This document shows positions 23,652 through 32,733 of a DNA stretch of 64,000 nt, piece by piece. This stretch comes from Azospirillum thiophilum (GTDB taxonomy: Bacteria; Pseudomonadota; Alphaproteobacteria; Azospirillales; Azospirillaceae). The notes below the pieces were generated by a model that was given only the letters and a program-made list of their open reading frames with translations, did not search any database and was not told where the DNA came from. Where the stretch lies: NCBI RefSeq assembly GCF_001305595.1, contig NZ_CP012404.1, positions 62,001-126,000 on the forward strand. Reading direction: 5' to 3'. Position numbers and translations under genes: made by a program. Positions within the stretch are counted from its first letter, which is position 1. The number at the start of each line of letters is the position of its first letter.

Positions 23652-24884
23652 ATGCCGCCCACCGTACCCCCCGGTGCTTCCCCTTTCGCCGGGGACGCCA
23701 CGCACCCGGTCCTGTCCCGCACGCTGATCCTGCTGATGGCGCTGGCCTGCGGGGCGGTGGTCGCCAACATCTATTACGCGCAGCCGCTGGTCGGGCTGAT
23801 CGGCCCGGCGGTCGGCCTGTCGCCGGAGACCGCCAGCCTGGTCGTCACACTGACCCAGATCGGCTATGGCGCCGGACTGATCCTGCTGGTGCCGCTGGGC
23901 GATCTGCTGGAGAACCGGCGGCTGGTGGTCGTCACCCTCGGCAGCACGGTGGCGGCGCTGCTGGTGGCCGCCGTCGCTCCCACCGCATCCCTGTTCCTGG
24001 CCGCGGCCTTCCTGATCGGCGTCACGTCGGTCGCCGTGCAGATGCTGGTGCCGCTCGCCGCCCACATGGCGCCGGAGGCGTCGCGCGGGCAGGTGGTCGG
24101 TACGGTCATGAGCGGCCTGCTGCTGGGCATCCTGCTGGCCCGGCCGGTGTCGAGCCTGATCGCCGACAGCCTTGGCTGGCGTGCGGTGTTCGGCCTGTCG
24201 GCGGTGGTGATGGTCGGCTTTGCGGTCCTGCTGTGGCGGGTGCTGCCGCAGCGTCTGCCCCAGCGGCCGCCGGGGGGCGGATCCGGCTATGGCGCCCTGC
24301 TGGGATCGCTCGGGCGGCTGCTGGTGCGCACGCCGGTGCTCCAGCGCCGCACTGCCTACCAGACCATGATGTTCGCGGCCTTCAGCCTCTACTGGACCGC
24401 CGTGCCGCTGCTGCTGGCCGGTACGCCCTTCCACCTGACCCAGCGGGGTATCGCGTTGTTCGCCCTGTCGGGAGCGGCGGGCGCGCTGGTGGCGCCCATC
24501 GCCGGGCGGATCGCCGACAGTGGCTGGACCCGGCCCGCCACCGGGTTCGCGCTGGCGATGGCGGCTCTGTCCTTCTTCGTCGCGCGCGCCGGGGAGGGCT
24601 CGATCGCCCTGCTGGTTCTGGCCGGGCTGCTGTTGGACATGGGCGTGCAGATGAACATGGTGCTGGGGCAGCGGGCCATCTATTCGCTGGGGGCGGAGAC
24701 TCGCAGCCGGATGAACGCCATCTATATGGCGATCTTCTTCCTGGGCGGTGCGGCGGGCTCGGCGCTTGCCGGCTATGCCTTCGCCGTCGGCGGATGGGAA
24801 CCGGTGACCTGGATCGGCTTCGCCTTTCCGGCGCTGGGCCTGCTGTTCTACCTGACCGAATTCCGCGGGCGGCACCCCGCCTGA
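23652..24884 (+). CDS. MFS transporter, drug/arabinose-exporter-like
   Basis: 410 aa from ATG 23652, about 12 TM segments. N-terminal motif ANIYYAQPLVGLIGPAVGLS is typical of the YqhA/YdhP-like MFS group, and GAGLILLVPLGDLLENRRLV is the conserved loop 2-3 signature (G-x-L-x-D-x-x-x-x-R-R). Inner-membrane proton-driven export of a small compound is expected. Lies between the LysR gene and the aldo/keto reductase gene; the 22-bp gap to the latter suggests co-transcription. Confidence 0.88.
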   Translation: MPPTVPPGASPFAGDATHPVLSRTLILLMALACGAVVANIYYAQPLVGLIGPAVGLSPETASLVVTLTQIGYGAGLILLVPLGDLLENRRLVVVTLGSTVAALLVAAVAPTASLFLAAAFLIGVTSVAVQMLVPLAAHMAPEASRGQVVGTVMSGLLLGILLARPVSSLIADSLGWRAVFGLSAVVMVGFAVLLWRVLPQRLPQRPPGGGSGYGALLGSLGRLLVRTPVLQRRTAYQTMMFAAFSLYWTAVPLLLAGTPFHLTQRGIALFALSGAAGALVAPIAGRIADSGWTRPATGFALAMAALSFFVARAGEGSIALLVLAGLLLDMGVQMNMVLGQRAIYSLGAETRSRMNAIYMAIFFLGGAAGSALAGYAFAVGGWEPVTWIGFAFPALGLLFYLTEFRGRHPA

Positions 24885-24906
24885 ACGACTGCAAGGAGAC
24901 GACGCA

Positions 24907-25860
24907 ATGGATCGACGTCCGCTCGGCCGCAGTGGCCTGACAGTGTCCCCGCTCTGCTTCGGCGGCAACGTGTTCGGCTGGACCGCCGACGAGGCGACCT
25001 CCTTCCGGCTGCTCGACGCCTTCGTCGATGCCGGATTCAACTTCATCGACACGGCCGACGTCTATTCGGCCTGGGCACCGGGCAACAAGGGCGGCGAATC
25101 CGAAACCATCATCGGCAACTGGATGAAGAGCCGCGGCAACCGCGACCGCATCGTGCTGGCGACCAAGGTCGGGTCGGAGATGGGGCCGGGCAAAAAGGGC
25201 CTGTCCCCGGCCTGGATCCGGACCGCGGTCGAGGATTCGCTGATGCGGCTCCAGACCGACCGCATCGATCTCTACCAGTCCCACTGGGACGATCCGGCGA
25301 CGCCGTTCGAGGACACGCTCGGCGCCTACAAGGAGCTGATCGACCAGGGCAAGATCCGGGCCGTCGGCGCCTCCAACCTGACCGCCCCCCGCCTGCGCGA
25401 GGCGCTGGAGGTCAGCGCCCGCACCGGTCTGCCGCGCTACGAGACCCTGCAGCCGGAATACAATCTCCACGACCGCAAGGGCTACGAGGGGGAGTTGGAA
25501 GGGCTGTGCCGGGAAAACGGGTTGGGCGTCATCAGCTACTATTCCCTGGCCAGCGGTTTCCTGACCGGCAAGTACCGCTCCGCTGCCGATGCCGGCAAGA
25601 GCGCCCGCGGGCAGGGAGCGGTGTCGAAGTATCTGAACGACCGCGGCCGGGCGATCCTGGCGGCGCTGGACGAGGTCGCTGGCCGCCATGAGGCCACCCC
25701 GGCGCAGGTGGCGCTCGCCTGGCTGATCGCCCATCCCGGCCTGACCGCGCCCATCGTGAGCGCATCGAGACCGGAACAGATGGGGGATTTGATCGCCGCT
25801 GCATCCCTGCGCCTGGACGCCGGTGACATCGAAGGGCTGGACCGGGCGAGCGCATATTAA
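24907..25860 (+). CDS. Aldo/keto reductase
   Basis: 317 aa (beta/alpha)8 NADPH-dependent oxidoreductase. Catalytic Asp-Tyr pair in FNFIDTADVYSAW, Lys in RIVLATKVGSEMG, and His in YQSHWDDPATPFEDTLGAYK; cofactor end motif IVSASRPEQMGDLIAA. Similar to the YajO/Tas/general-stress group. Preceded by GCAAGGAGACGACGCA. Probably reduces aldehydes or xenobiotic carbonyls, in line with the exporter next to it. Its stop TAA overlaps the stop of the convergent ClC gene. Confidence 0.92.
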   Translation: MDRRPLGRSGLTVSPLCFGGNVFGWTADEATSFRLLDAFVDAGFNFIDTADVYSAWAPGNKGGESETIIGNWMKSRGNRDRIVLATKVGSEMGPGKKGLSPAWIRTAVEDSLMRLQTDRIDLYQSHWDDPATPFEDTLGAYKELIDQGKIRAVGASNLTAPRLREALEVSARTGLPRYETLQPEYNLHDRKGYEGELEGLCRENGLGVISYYSLASGFLTGKYRSAADAGKSARGQGAVSKYLNDRGRAILAALDEVAGRHEATPAQVALAWLIAHPGLTAPIVSASRPEQMGDLIAAASLRLDAGDIEGLDRASAY

Positions 25861-27221
25861 GGCGAGGGAAGCGCCGTTGCCTTGCGTGTGGCCGGTTCGG
25901 TGCCGGCCGCATCCGCCTTCAAGAGCTCCAGAAAACTGTCGGCCATGGTGTGATAGAGTGACCGTGGACAGATCAGGCGGGACAGGGTGGTGGCTATCGC
26001 CGCACTCAGCATCAGCGGCAGCAGCATGTCGGGGGAGGCGCTCATCTCCGTCACGATGACGACGGCGGTCAGGGGCGCTTGCACCACGCCGGCGAAATAG
26101 GACACCATCGACAGCAGCACCACGGCACCCAACGGGCTGTCCGGCAGCAGTCCGCCGATGACGGAGCCGATGCCTGCCCCCACCGACAAGGAGGGAGAGA
26201 AGATACCGCCGGGAATGCCGCAGACCCCTGACAGCGCCGTTGCCAGCAGTTTCGCCGGGGCATAGTACCAGGGCAGCGTCTCCACCCCGTCCAGAACGGC
26301 GCGCGCTTCCTCATAACCGGTACCGAAGGTCAGCCCGCCACAGGCGGTACCGATGGTGGCGAGCGCCAGGCCGCAGCCCATGGCGACCATCACCGGCCGG
26401 CCGCACAATCGGCTGCCTCGGATCCGGGCCGACAGCCAGAGCAGCAAGGCACTGAATCCGCCGCCTGCCACTCCGCCCACGATACCGGTCGCCAGAACAG
26501 CCTTCCAATCATGCCAGTCTGCCGACGCGGCGGTGTGGCCGAAATAGGCGTAGTTGCCGAGCATGGCGACGGCGACCAGACCAGCTGCCACCACGGCGAT
26601 CAGCACGAGGCCACTGGTCCGCCTTTCAAAGCTGCGGGCCATCTCCTCAATGGCGAAGACGATGCCGGCCAGCGGCGTGTTGAAGGCTGCGGCAACGCCG
26701 GCCGCACCGCCGGCCAGGATCAGTCCCGGCTCCCTGCCCAATCCGGCGATGGAGCCGGCCATCAGCATGATGGAGGCGCCGACCTGCACCGTCGGCCCCT
26801 CGCGCCCGATGGAAGCGCCGCAGGCAAGCCCGACCAGGGTCAGCAGGATCTTGCCAATGGCAATCCGCGGAGATAGCAGGCGGTGTTTGGCGGCCGGATC
26901 CTGGACATGCCGCGCGGCGATGGCCTGGGGAATGCCGCTCCCCTGCGATCCTGGCACCACGCGCAGAGCCACCCAGGCCGAAAAGCCTAACCCCAGTGGC
27001 GTCAGCAGGAACGGTAGCCAGGGAAATGCCGCGACCGCCAATCGGAACAGATGTTGGGCATGATCGGCGCCGATGGCGAACAGTACGGCGACAAGCCCGA
27101 CGACGCCGGCGCCCGTCCAGAACAGCAGGCGTCGCCGCCAACTTTTTGGGGACATCCAGACAAAGCGGGGACGGCGCAGCCGGTGTGGCAGCGCGTGGCG
27201 AGGACGATCGGCAGAGGACAT
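25857..27221 (-). CDS. ClC-family chloride channel / H+/Cl- antiporter
   Basis: 454 aa inner-membrane protein with many TM helices. ClC filter motifs: GSQGSGIPQ, GREGPTVQ with the external gating Glu, and GIPGGIFSPSLSVGAG. The internal proton-pathway region is seen as FNTPLAGIVFAIEEM. The presence of both glutamate regions favours an exchanger rather than a channel. No C-terminal CBS domain. Acid resistance or anion balance are plausible roles. Confidence 0.92.
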   Translation of the reverse strand: MSSADRPRHALPHRLRRPRFVWMSPKSWRRRLLFWTGAGVVGLVAVLFAIGADHAQHLFRLAVAAFPWLPFLLTPLGLGFSAWVALRVVPGSQGSGIPQAIAARHVQDPAAKHRLLSPRIAIGKILLTLVGLACGASIGREGPTVQVGASIMLMAGSIAGLGREPGLILAGGAAGVAAAFNTPLAGIVFAIEEMARSFERRTSGLVLIAVVAAGLVAVAMLGNYAYFGHTAASADWHDWKAVLATGIVGGVAGGGFSALLLWLSARIRGSRLCGRPVMVAMGCGLALATIGTACGGLTFGTGYEEARAVLDGVETLPWYYAPAKLLATALSGVCGIPGGIFSPSLSVGAGIGSVIGGLLPDSPLGAVVLLSMVSYFAGVVQAPLTAVVIVTEMSASPDMLLPLMLSAAIATTLSRLICPRSLYHTMADSFLELLKADAAGTEPATRKATALPSP

Positions 27222-27359
27222 GTGATGGGCCGGAAGCGAGGAGAAACGGGTGGACGAAACGGCGAGTCGCCGAGTTTAAATCCGTTTTTCTCCGTGGGTC
27301 CAGTCACGGTCCGCCGGGCGGGTGGGAATCGGCCGGCAAGGTTTCGCCGATTATCGGCA

Positions 27360-27569
27360 TCAGCGACGGGCAGAATTGCCCGGAGCGGCGTGGGAGCGGC
27401 GCGGGCGGTCGGTGGTGCGACCGTTGTGTGAGGCAATGGCCGCACCTTGCAAGGTGCGCTGGCCGCGGCGCTGCTGCGCGAGTTCAACCTCGCGGCGGAA
27501 ATTGGGGCCGAGCGCTTCGTAGGCGGCTTTCAGTTCCGGGTCCTTCATCCACTGTTCGCGGAGATTCAT
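27360..27569 (-). CDS. Small protein with HigA-like N-terminus
   Basis: 69 aa, with a good ribosome site (AGAGGAAAAC before ATG). The first 25 residues (MNLREQWMKDPELKAAYEAL) resemble the N-terminus of HigA/Xre-type antitoxins, but the HTH that should follow is absent and the rest is Arg-rich with no known domain. Could be a truncated antitoxin or an unrelated small protein. A 43-codon frame just upstream ends with an overlapping ATGA but matches no toxin. Low confidence. Confidence 0.35.
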   Translation of the reverse strand: MNLREQWMKDPELKAAYEALGPNFRREVELAQQRRGQRTLQGAAIASHNGRTTDRPRRSHAAPGNSARR

Positions 27570-27820
27570 GTTTTCCTCTTGAATTGGCTGACCGTCGGCA
27601 GGACGCCGACCAAGCCCACGACAGGCCTCCCCGGAGTCAGGCGGGTCGTCCCATGTGCTTCATGTGGCGAGTTCCGCGTTCCATCTTTCATGGTCGGGGC
27701 AGCATGACGAACTGACAGGTTGGGGTGGCTGTTCTCGTCTTCAAGATCCCCCGGCTTCAGGCCGAGCGGCTTTTCAAAGGCGATAACGTCTTGCCTATCC
27801 CAAGGTTCCAGCCGGTCCCT
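27570..27820. other. Gene-poor gap
   Basis: About 250 bp between the small ORF and the beta-helix gene terminator. Contains the likely promoter of the small ORF. No recognisable coding homology in six frames by eye. Confidence 0.4.
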
Positions 27821-27856
27821 GCCCTGGCCGCCGGTCTTGGGACCGGCGGCCAGGGC
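27821..27856 (-). terminator. Strong hairpin after the beta-helix gene
   Basis: Perfect 16-bp stem GCCCTGGCCGCCGGTC/GACCGGCGGCCAGGGC with a 4-nt TTGG loop, 17 bp past the stop of the beta-helix gene. No long U-run, but the stem is very stable. Confidence 0.65.
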
Positions 27857-27873
27857 AAGACGGAGGGCTTATG

Positions 27874-30111
27874 TTACGCGTGCAGCAGGCCCATCTGGTC
27901 GTAAGGCAGGGCCTCGAAGCCCTGGCCGTAGGCCGGCGAATCCGACGCGAGGGTGTAGTCGCCGGCCGACGGGTTGGTGAAGTGGGGGTTCATCCACTCC
28001 GACCCCTTGTCGTAGCCGGCAGCCTGCCAGTTCTGCAGCGTCCCGCCATAACCGCTGGACATCAGCTGCGGCCAGGCATGGAACAGCTGGGCATTGGCGC
28101 TGGCGCCCGAATACTCGTTGTCGTGGAAGCTGCCGGAGGAGCCCGGACCGTAAATCTCCACGGCGTCGCCCTTCGAGGTGTCGAGCACGTTGTTGAAGAT
28201 CTGGTTGTTCGCCATAACCTTGCCCTTCCAGCCGCTCCAGGCGACGTCCTGCTGCAGGCCGATAGCGTCACCGGTGTTGCCGGCGACCAGATTGTTGGTG
28301 ACGGTGTTGTTCCAGCCGCCATGCAGGAAGATGCCGCCGACATTGCCGTGGACGTAGTTGCCCTTCACCGTGGCGCCGCTGGTCCAGTCGTCGAGATAGA
28401 TGCCCCAGCTCGACACGTCGCCGGTGGGGTTGGTCGCGGTGGTGCCGGTCACATCGTTGTTGACGACGGTATGATTGCCCAGATCCTGCTGACGGTTGAT
28501 CAGGTAGATGCCGCCGCCGTCGTTCGATTCCAGGTTGGCATCGATCACCTTGTTGTAGGCGACGGTCACCCGGTAGGTCGCGTCGCTGCCGTCCGTCTGG
28601 ACCGAGCCGACGGCGATGGCCTTCTCCGGCGAATCCTCGATCTGGTTGTGCGTGACCTTGACGTCGGAGCTGCCGTTGATCCAGATGCCGGCATCGCCGC
28701 GGTCGGCTGCGTTCGGATGCTTGATCAGGTTGTCGGACACCACCGTGAAGTTGGAGCCGGCCTTCACGAAGATGGATTCGGCGCCGGTGCTCTCGAACTG
28801 GTTGCCGACGACCTGGCTGTTGGCGCTGTTCTGCACCGTGATCCCGTAGCCGCCGCCCTTCACCACGTTGTTCGCGAAGGTCAGGCCGGCGGCGTTGTCG
28901 GCGTAGACATAATGGCCGCCGACGACGCCATCGGCGAAGGTCAGGCCCTCGATGGTCACGTTCTTGGCGCCGCCGAGGCCGAACGATACCGAAGCCTGCG
29001 CGCTGCCGTGGATCACCGCCTTCTCACTGCCGTAGCCGGTGAACGTCACGCCGGAATCCTGGCCGTCCAGCCACAGCCCGTTCTTCAGGTAATAGTCGCC
29101 GCCACGGACATAGGTGGTGTCGATGCTGCTGTCGGCACGCATCGCTGCCTGAGCCTTCGCCAGGCTGGCGAAGGGGCCGTCGGTGCCGTCGGCGTTGGGG
29201 GCGGCCAGCTTGCCCGACCAGCTGTCCTTGCCGTTGGTGGCGACGAAGAAGGCCGGGCCGGTCGGCGTCTCGGGGGTGGCCGGTGTCGTGGGAGTGGTGG
29301 TGCCGGCCGGGAAGTCGGAGGCCGGGGCGTTGACCACCAGCGTGCCGTTCCACCACATCCCCTTCTGCCCGGCCACCACGTCCTTGCCGTCGAGCGCGCC
29401 CTTGTCGTAGGTGACGGCGCTGCTGGTGGGTGCGTAGCTATGGCCGTTGATCGAGATGCTGTTGACGGTCAGGCTGCGGTCCTGGCCGTTGACGACCGCA
29501 TCGTTGTCGTACTGGATCTGCACCTTGTGCGCCACGCCGTCGGCGGCGTCGGTGGTGAAGCTGAAATTCTTGGCGGTGGTACCGGCGGTGGTCTCGCCGA
29601 TCTGCTTGCCGTCGACCAGCACCTTGAAGTGGGCGTTCACGCCGCCCGCCGGGGTGCCGGAGGCGTTGACCACGATGGTATCCTTGGCCCCCGTTGCCAC
29701 CGGGGTCGAGGTCGAGGCGGCGGGGAAATAGCTCTTGTCGGCAGTGACGACCAGCGTGCCGTTCCACCACAGGTTCGACTGGCCGGCGACGACGTCCTTG
29801 CCGTCGAGCGCGCCCTTGTCGTAGCTGACGATGCCGGCGGTCGGCGCGATCGTCTTGCCGCCGATGCTGATGCTGTTGACGGTCAGGCTGCGGTCCTGGC
29901 CGTTGATCACCGCATCGTTGTCGTACTGGATCTGCACCTTGTGCGCGACGCCGGACGTCAGCACGGGGGTGAATACGAAATCCTTCGCCGTGGTGCCGGC
30001 GGTGCCTTCACCCACCTTCTGGCCGTCGACCAGCAGGGTGAAATGCGCGTTCGTTCCGCCTGCGGCCTTGCCCTGGGCGTTCACGACGATCTTGGAGGTG
30101 GAGGTGGCCAT
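27874..30111 (-). CDS. Right-handed parallel beta-helix protein with two CBM60-like domains
   Basis: 745 aa from ATG 30109-30111; the frame upstream to 30327 has no homology. Residues 6-130 and 144-267 are tandem carbohydrate-binding modules (KIVVNAQGKAAGG, VQIQYDNDAVINGQDRSLTV, closing LWWNGTLVV or MWWNGTLVV), near-identical to each other. Pro/Thr linker 268-286. From 287 (FFVATNGKDSWSGKLAAPNA) to the end are pectate-lyase-like beta-helix coils with repeated N-x-V/I-x-N patterns and Asn ladders. Likely a polysaccharide lyase, epimerase or glycosidase acting on plant or own exopolysaccharide. As in the GH5 protein at the left edge, there is no N-terminal signal peptide. Confidence 0.85.
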   Translation of the reverse strand: MATSTSKIVVNAQGKAAGGTNAHFTLLVDGQKVGEGTAGTTAKDFVFTPVLTSGVAHKVQIQYDNDAVINGQDRSLTVNSISIGGKTIAPTAGIVSYDKGALDGKDVVAGQSNLWWNGTLVVTADKSYFPAASTSTPVATGAKDTIVVNASGTPAGGVNAHFKVLVDGKQIGETTAGTTAKNFSFTTDAADGVAHKVQIQYDNDAVVNGQDRSLTVNSISINGHSYAPTSSAVTYDKGALDGKDVVAGQKGMWWNGTLVVNAPASDFPAGTTTPTTPATPETPTGPAFFVATNGKDSWSGKLAAPNADGTDGPFASLAKAQAAMRADSSIDTTYVRGGDYYLKNGLWLDGQDSGVTFTGYGSEKAVIHGSAQASVSFGLGGAKNVTIEGLTFADGVVGGHYVYADNAAGLTFANNVVKGGGYGITVQNSANSQVVGNQFESTGAESIFVKAGSNFTVVSDNLIKHPNAADRGDAGIWINGSSDVKVTHNQIEDSPEKAIAVGSVQTDGSDATYRVTVAYNKVIDANLESNDGGGIYLINRQQDLGNHTVVNNDVTGTTATNPTGDVSSWGIYLDDWTSGATVKGNYVHGNVGGIFLHGGWNNTVTNNLVAGNTGDAIGLQQDVAWSGWKGKVMANNQIFNNVLDTSKGDAVEIYGPGSSGSFHDNEYSGASANAQLFHAWPQLMSSGYGGTLQNWQAAGYDKGSEWMNPHFTNPSAGDYTLASDSPAYGQGFEALPYDQMGLLHA

Positions 30112-30519
30112 CGGTTCGGTGTCCTCGCCTGATGTGCCCGTCGGTCCCTGGGAGCCTTCGGGCCTGATGTTCGTTTTGGGCCTGAACCCGGATGCGTGCG
30201 GGAGGATGGCCGGGATTTGAGGGATCTTTGTGTGATGTTTCCGACCGAAAACACGGAAACTGCGACAAATTGCGGGCAAGCGGACCGGACGGCAGCTCTG
30301 GCCGTTGCCGTGATTGCAGTGCAGCATTTCCGCAACAGCGGCAGGTGCGAAAATCGGGGGCGCCCCCTATATCCGCAGGAAGCCGTTGAACGAAAGGTGC
30401 TTTTCCCGGATTGTTTGGAATAGCCACAACTATGGACCGCCGGCGCGAAACGCGGCGACCGCTCCGACCGGCCACCTTGCGGTGTCCGGCCCCTGCGCGG
30501 AACAAGGATTGACCGAGAG
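30112..30519. other. Divergent promoter region, beta-helix gene / thioesterase
   Basis: About 400 bp with no supported gene. Must hold both promoters. Moderately AT-rich around 30215-30280. No convincing operator found. Confidence 0.4.
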
Positions 30520-31005
30520 ATGCACGAGTACAGCGAGCGGCCGCACCGCCCGGAAGACCATCCCAGCCACCGGCCGCTGCCGCCGGGTTGCTTCCGGGTG
30601 CAGCGGCCCATTCGCTTTTCCCACAGCGATCCGGCCGGAATCGTCTATTTCCCGGTGTATTTCGACATGTTCAACGGGGCGGTGGAGGACTGGTTTACCC
30701 AGGGTCTGGATATCGACTATGCCAGCATGATCCTGGAGCGGCGCCTGGGCCTGCCGATCGTGCATGCCGAGTGCGACTTCCTGATCCCAAGCCGGATGGG
30801 CGACACCCTGACGCTGGGGGTGCTGCTGGAGCGGCTGGGCCGCAGCTCGCTGCAACTGCGCATCAACGGCGAGCATGAGGGGCAGGTGCGGCTGTCGGGC
30901 AGCCTGACGCTGGTCACCACCTCGCTGGACGATTTCGCCGCCGTGCCGATCCCCGACGACATCCGCGCCGCGATGGACCGCTACAGGGCCGGCTGCGAGG
31001 TGTGA
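30520..31005 (+). CDS. Acyl-CoA thioesterase, 4-hydroxybenzoyl-CoA type (hot-dog fold)
   Basis: 161 aa. Hot-dog core with the 4HBT active-site motif RFSHSDPAGIVYFPVYFDMF, in which the Asp is the catalytic residue, then VEDWFTQGLDIDYASM and LPIVHAECDFLIPSRMGD. A 30-residue His/Arg/Pro-rich N-terminal extension precedes the fold, so the true start may be later. Hydrolyses an aromatic or short-chain acyl-CoA in the cytosol; substrate unknown. Confidence 0.87.
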   Translation: MHEYSERPHRPEDHPSHRPLPPGCFRVQRPIRFSHSDPAGIVYFPVYFDMFNGAVEDWFTQGLDIDYASMILERRLGLPIVHAECDFLIPSRMGDTLTLGVLLERLGRSSLQLRINGEHEGQVRLSGSLTLVTTSLDDFAAVPIPDDIRAAMDRYRAGCEV

Positions 31006-31067
31006 GCTTGCGGGCGGTCATGGCCTCCCGTGCCCGCCGTCCTTGATGTGCCGGTGTGCCGGCAGCC

Positions 31068-31856
31068 TCAGGATGCCGCGGTCGCCGGCTGCTTGGCGCG
31101 CGCCGGTTCTGCTTCGGCTTCGGCTGGGCGGATGGTCGGCGGGCCGCCGGCGGCGGTGACGAGGCGGTCGCTCGCGGCCTCCAGCCGGTCTTCCAACTCG
31201 CGCATCGCCTCGGCGCGGGGACGGCCGGGAGGGATCGGCGGCAGGAACTCCACCACCACGGTGCCCGGGCGCTTCAGGAAGCTGTGGCGCGGCCAGTAGA
31301 GGCCGGCGTTCAGCGCCATCGGCACGATGGGAATTTTCAGGCTTTCATAGAGGACGCCGACGCCGATCCGGTAGGGCTTGTAGGTGCCGGGGGCGACACG
31401 GGTGCCCTGGGGGAAGATCACGATGGGGCGCCCCTCGTCCCGCACCGGGCGGGAGTTGCGGATCAGCGACTTGATCGCCGCCCCGCCGGCGCCACGGTCT
31501 ACCGGGATCATCTTCGCCTTGGCGGCGTACCAGCCCCAGATCGGGATCCACATCAGCTCGCGCTTCAGGATGATCGCCGGATCCTGGACCAGCAGGTGGA
31601 GCTTCATCGTCTCCCACGCCGACTGGTGCTTGGCTGCCAGCAGATAGGGCCCGTCGGGCAGGTGCTCGCGCCCGCGCACCTCGTAGCGGATGCCGGCGAG
31701 CGTGCGTTCCAGCCAGCCGACGCTGCGCAGGTACCACACGACGACCGCTATCATCCGCGGCCGCGGCAGCAGCAGCATCCACAGCAGGGCGAAGCACATC
31801 AGCGCGGTCCAGAGATGGAACGCGATGTTGAAGGCGAGGGACCGGATCCAGATCAT
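31068..31856 (-). CDS. plsC: 1-acyl-sn-glycerol-3-phosphate acyltransferase (PlsC-like)
   Basis: 262 aa from ATG 31854-31856. N-terminal TM at about residues 8-33. Acyltransferase block I LLAAKHQSAWETMKLHLL (alphaproteobacterial form of H-x4-D/E), block II KRELMWIPIWGWYAAKAKMI, block III IVIFPQGTRVAPG and block IV VPMALNAGLYWPR. Makes phosphatidic acid from lysophosphatidic acid at the inner membrane. The C-terminal tail is Ala/Glu-rich. Divergent from ftsE; association of plsC with ftsEX and a DUF218 gene is common in alphaproteobacteria. Confidence 0.92.
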   Translation of the reverse strand: MIWIRSLAFNIAFHLWTALMCFALLWMLLLPRPRMIAVVVWYLRSVGWLERTLAGIRYEVRGREHLPDGPYLLAAKHQSAWETMKLHLLVQDPAIILKRELMWIPIWGWYAAKAKMIPVDRGAGGAAIKSLIRNSRPVRDEGRPIVIFPQGTRVAPGTYKPYRIGVGVLYESLKIPIVPMALNAGLYWPRHSFLKRPGTVVVEFLPPIPPGRPRAEAMRELEDRLEAASDRLVTAAGGPPTIRPAEAEAEPARAKQPATAAS

Positions 31857-32024
31857 GGGCGGCAACTTGTCAGGTCTTTGCCGACTTCTCAAGTATTCCG
31901 CGCGGCCGGAGGTGACCGGCGGCCGCGGGGCGGCACAGGCATAGGCAGCGGGGCAGGGTGGACTCCGTCCGGCCGCGGGTGCATTGTCCCCGGCGTGGAG
32001 GGATGGCGAGGCTGTGGTGGGACC

Positions 32025-32729
32025 GTGATTCGTTTCGAGAATGTCGGCTTGCGGTACGGCAGCGAGGCGGAAGTGCTGCGCGACATCAGCTTCACCCTGC
32101 TGCCCGGATCCTTCCATTTCCTGACCGGCGCCAGCGGGGCGGGCAAGTCGTCGCTGCTGAAGCTGATGTATCTCGCCCATCGTCCCTCTCGCGGTCTGGT
32201 CACCCTGTTCGGCCGCGACATGGCGCTGGCGACCCGCCGCGACCTGCCGGAACTGCGGCGGCAGATCGGGGTGGTGTTCCAGGACTTCGCGCTGCTCGAC
32301 CATCTGTCGGCGCTGGACAATGTGGCGCTGCCGCTGCGCATGGCCGGCACGCCGGAGGCCGACGTCGTTGCCCACTGCACCGAGATCCTGCGCTGGGTGG
32401 GGCTGGGCAATCACCTGCATGCCCTGCCCTCCACCCTGTCGGGCGGGCAGCAGCAGCGCGTGGCCATCGCCCGGTCGGTGATCAACCGGCCGCGGCTGCT
32501 GTTGGCCGACGAGCCGACCGGCAATGTCGACGACGGCATCGGCATGCGCCTGCTCTATCTGTTCGAGGAGTTGTACAAGCTGGGGACGACCGTGGTGATC
32601 GCCACCCACAACGAGGCGCTGATCCGCCGTTTCGACCACCCGCGCCTGCATCTCGACAACGGCCGGCTGCTGGTGCTGCCGTCGCGCGGCAGCCGGGCGC
32701 ACGAGACGCGCCCCCCCGGTGGGGAGTAG
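32025..32729 (+). CDS. ftsE: Cell-division ABC protein FtsE
   Basis: 234 aa from GTG 32025. Starts VIRFENVGLRYGSEAEVLRD; Walker A TGASGAGKSSLLK, Q-loop VVFQDFALLDHLSALDNVAL (the FtsE-type DxxLL), signature LSGGQQQRVAIARSVINRPR and Walker B LLLADEPTGNVD, all as in FtsE. Partners FtsX at the inner membrane to activate periplasmic murein hydrolases during division. The ftsX gene follows after only 4 bp. Confidence 0.92.
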   Translation: MIRFENVGLRYGSEAEVLRDISFTLLPGSFHFLTGASGAGKSSLLKLMYLAHRPSRGLVTLFGRDMALATRRDLPELRRQIGVVFQDFALLDHLSALDNVALPLRMAGTPEADVVAHCTEILRWVGLGNHLHALPSTLSGGQQQRVAIARSVINRPRLLLADEPTGNVDDGIGMRLLYLFEELYKLGTTVVIATHNEALIRRFDHPRLHLDNGRLLVLPSRGSRAHETRPPGGE

Positions 32730-32733
32730 CGGC

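Noticed and set aside
22536..25052. 838-codon open frame on the minus strand
   Set aside because: Antisense to the LysR, MFS and part of the aldo/keto reductase genes, which have clear homology. Arg/Gln/Pro-rich composition is that of a GC-rich shadow frame.
27567..27698. 43-codon frame overlapping the 69-aa ORF as a toxin gene
   Set aside because: Position would suit a toxin-antitoxin pair, but the sequence matches no toxin family and is rich in Gly, Thr and Val without a fold pattern.
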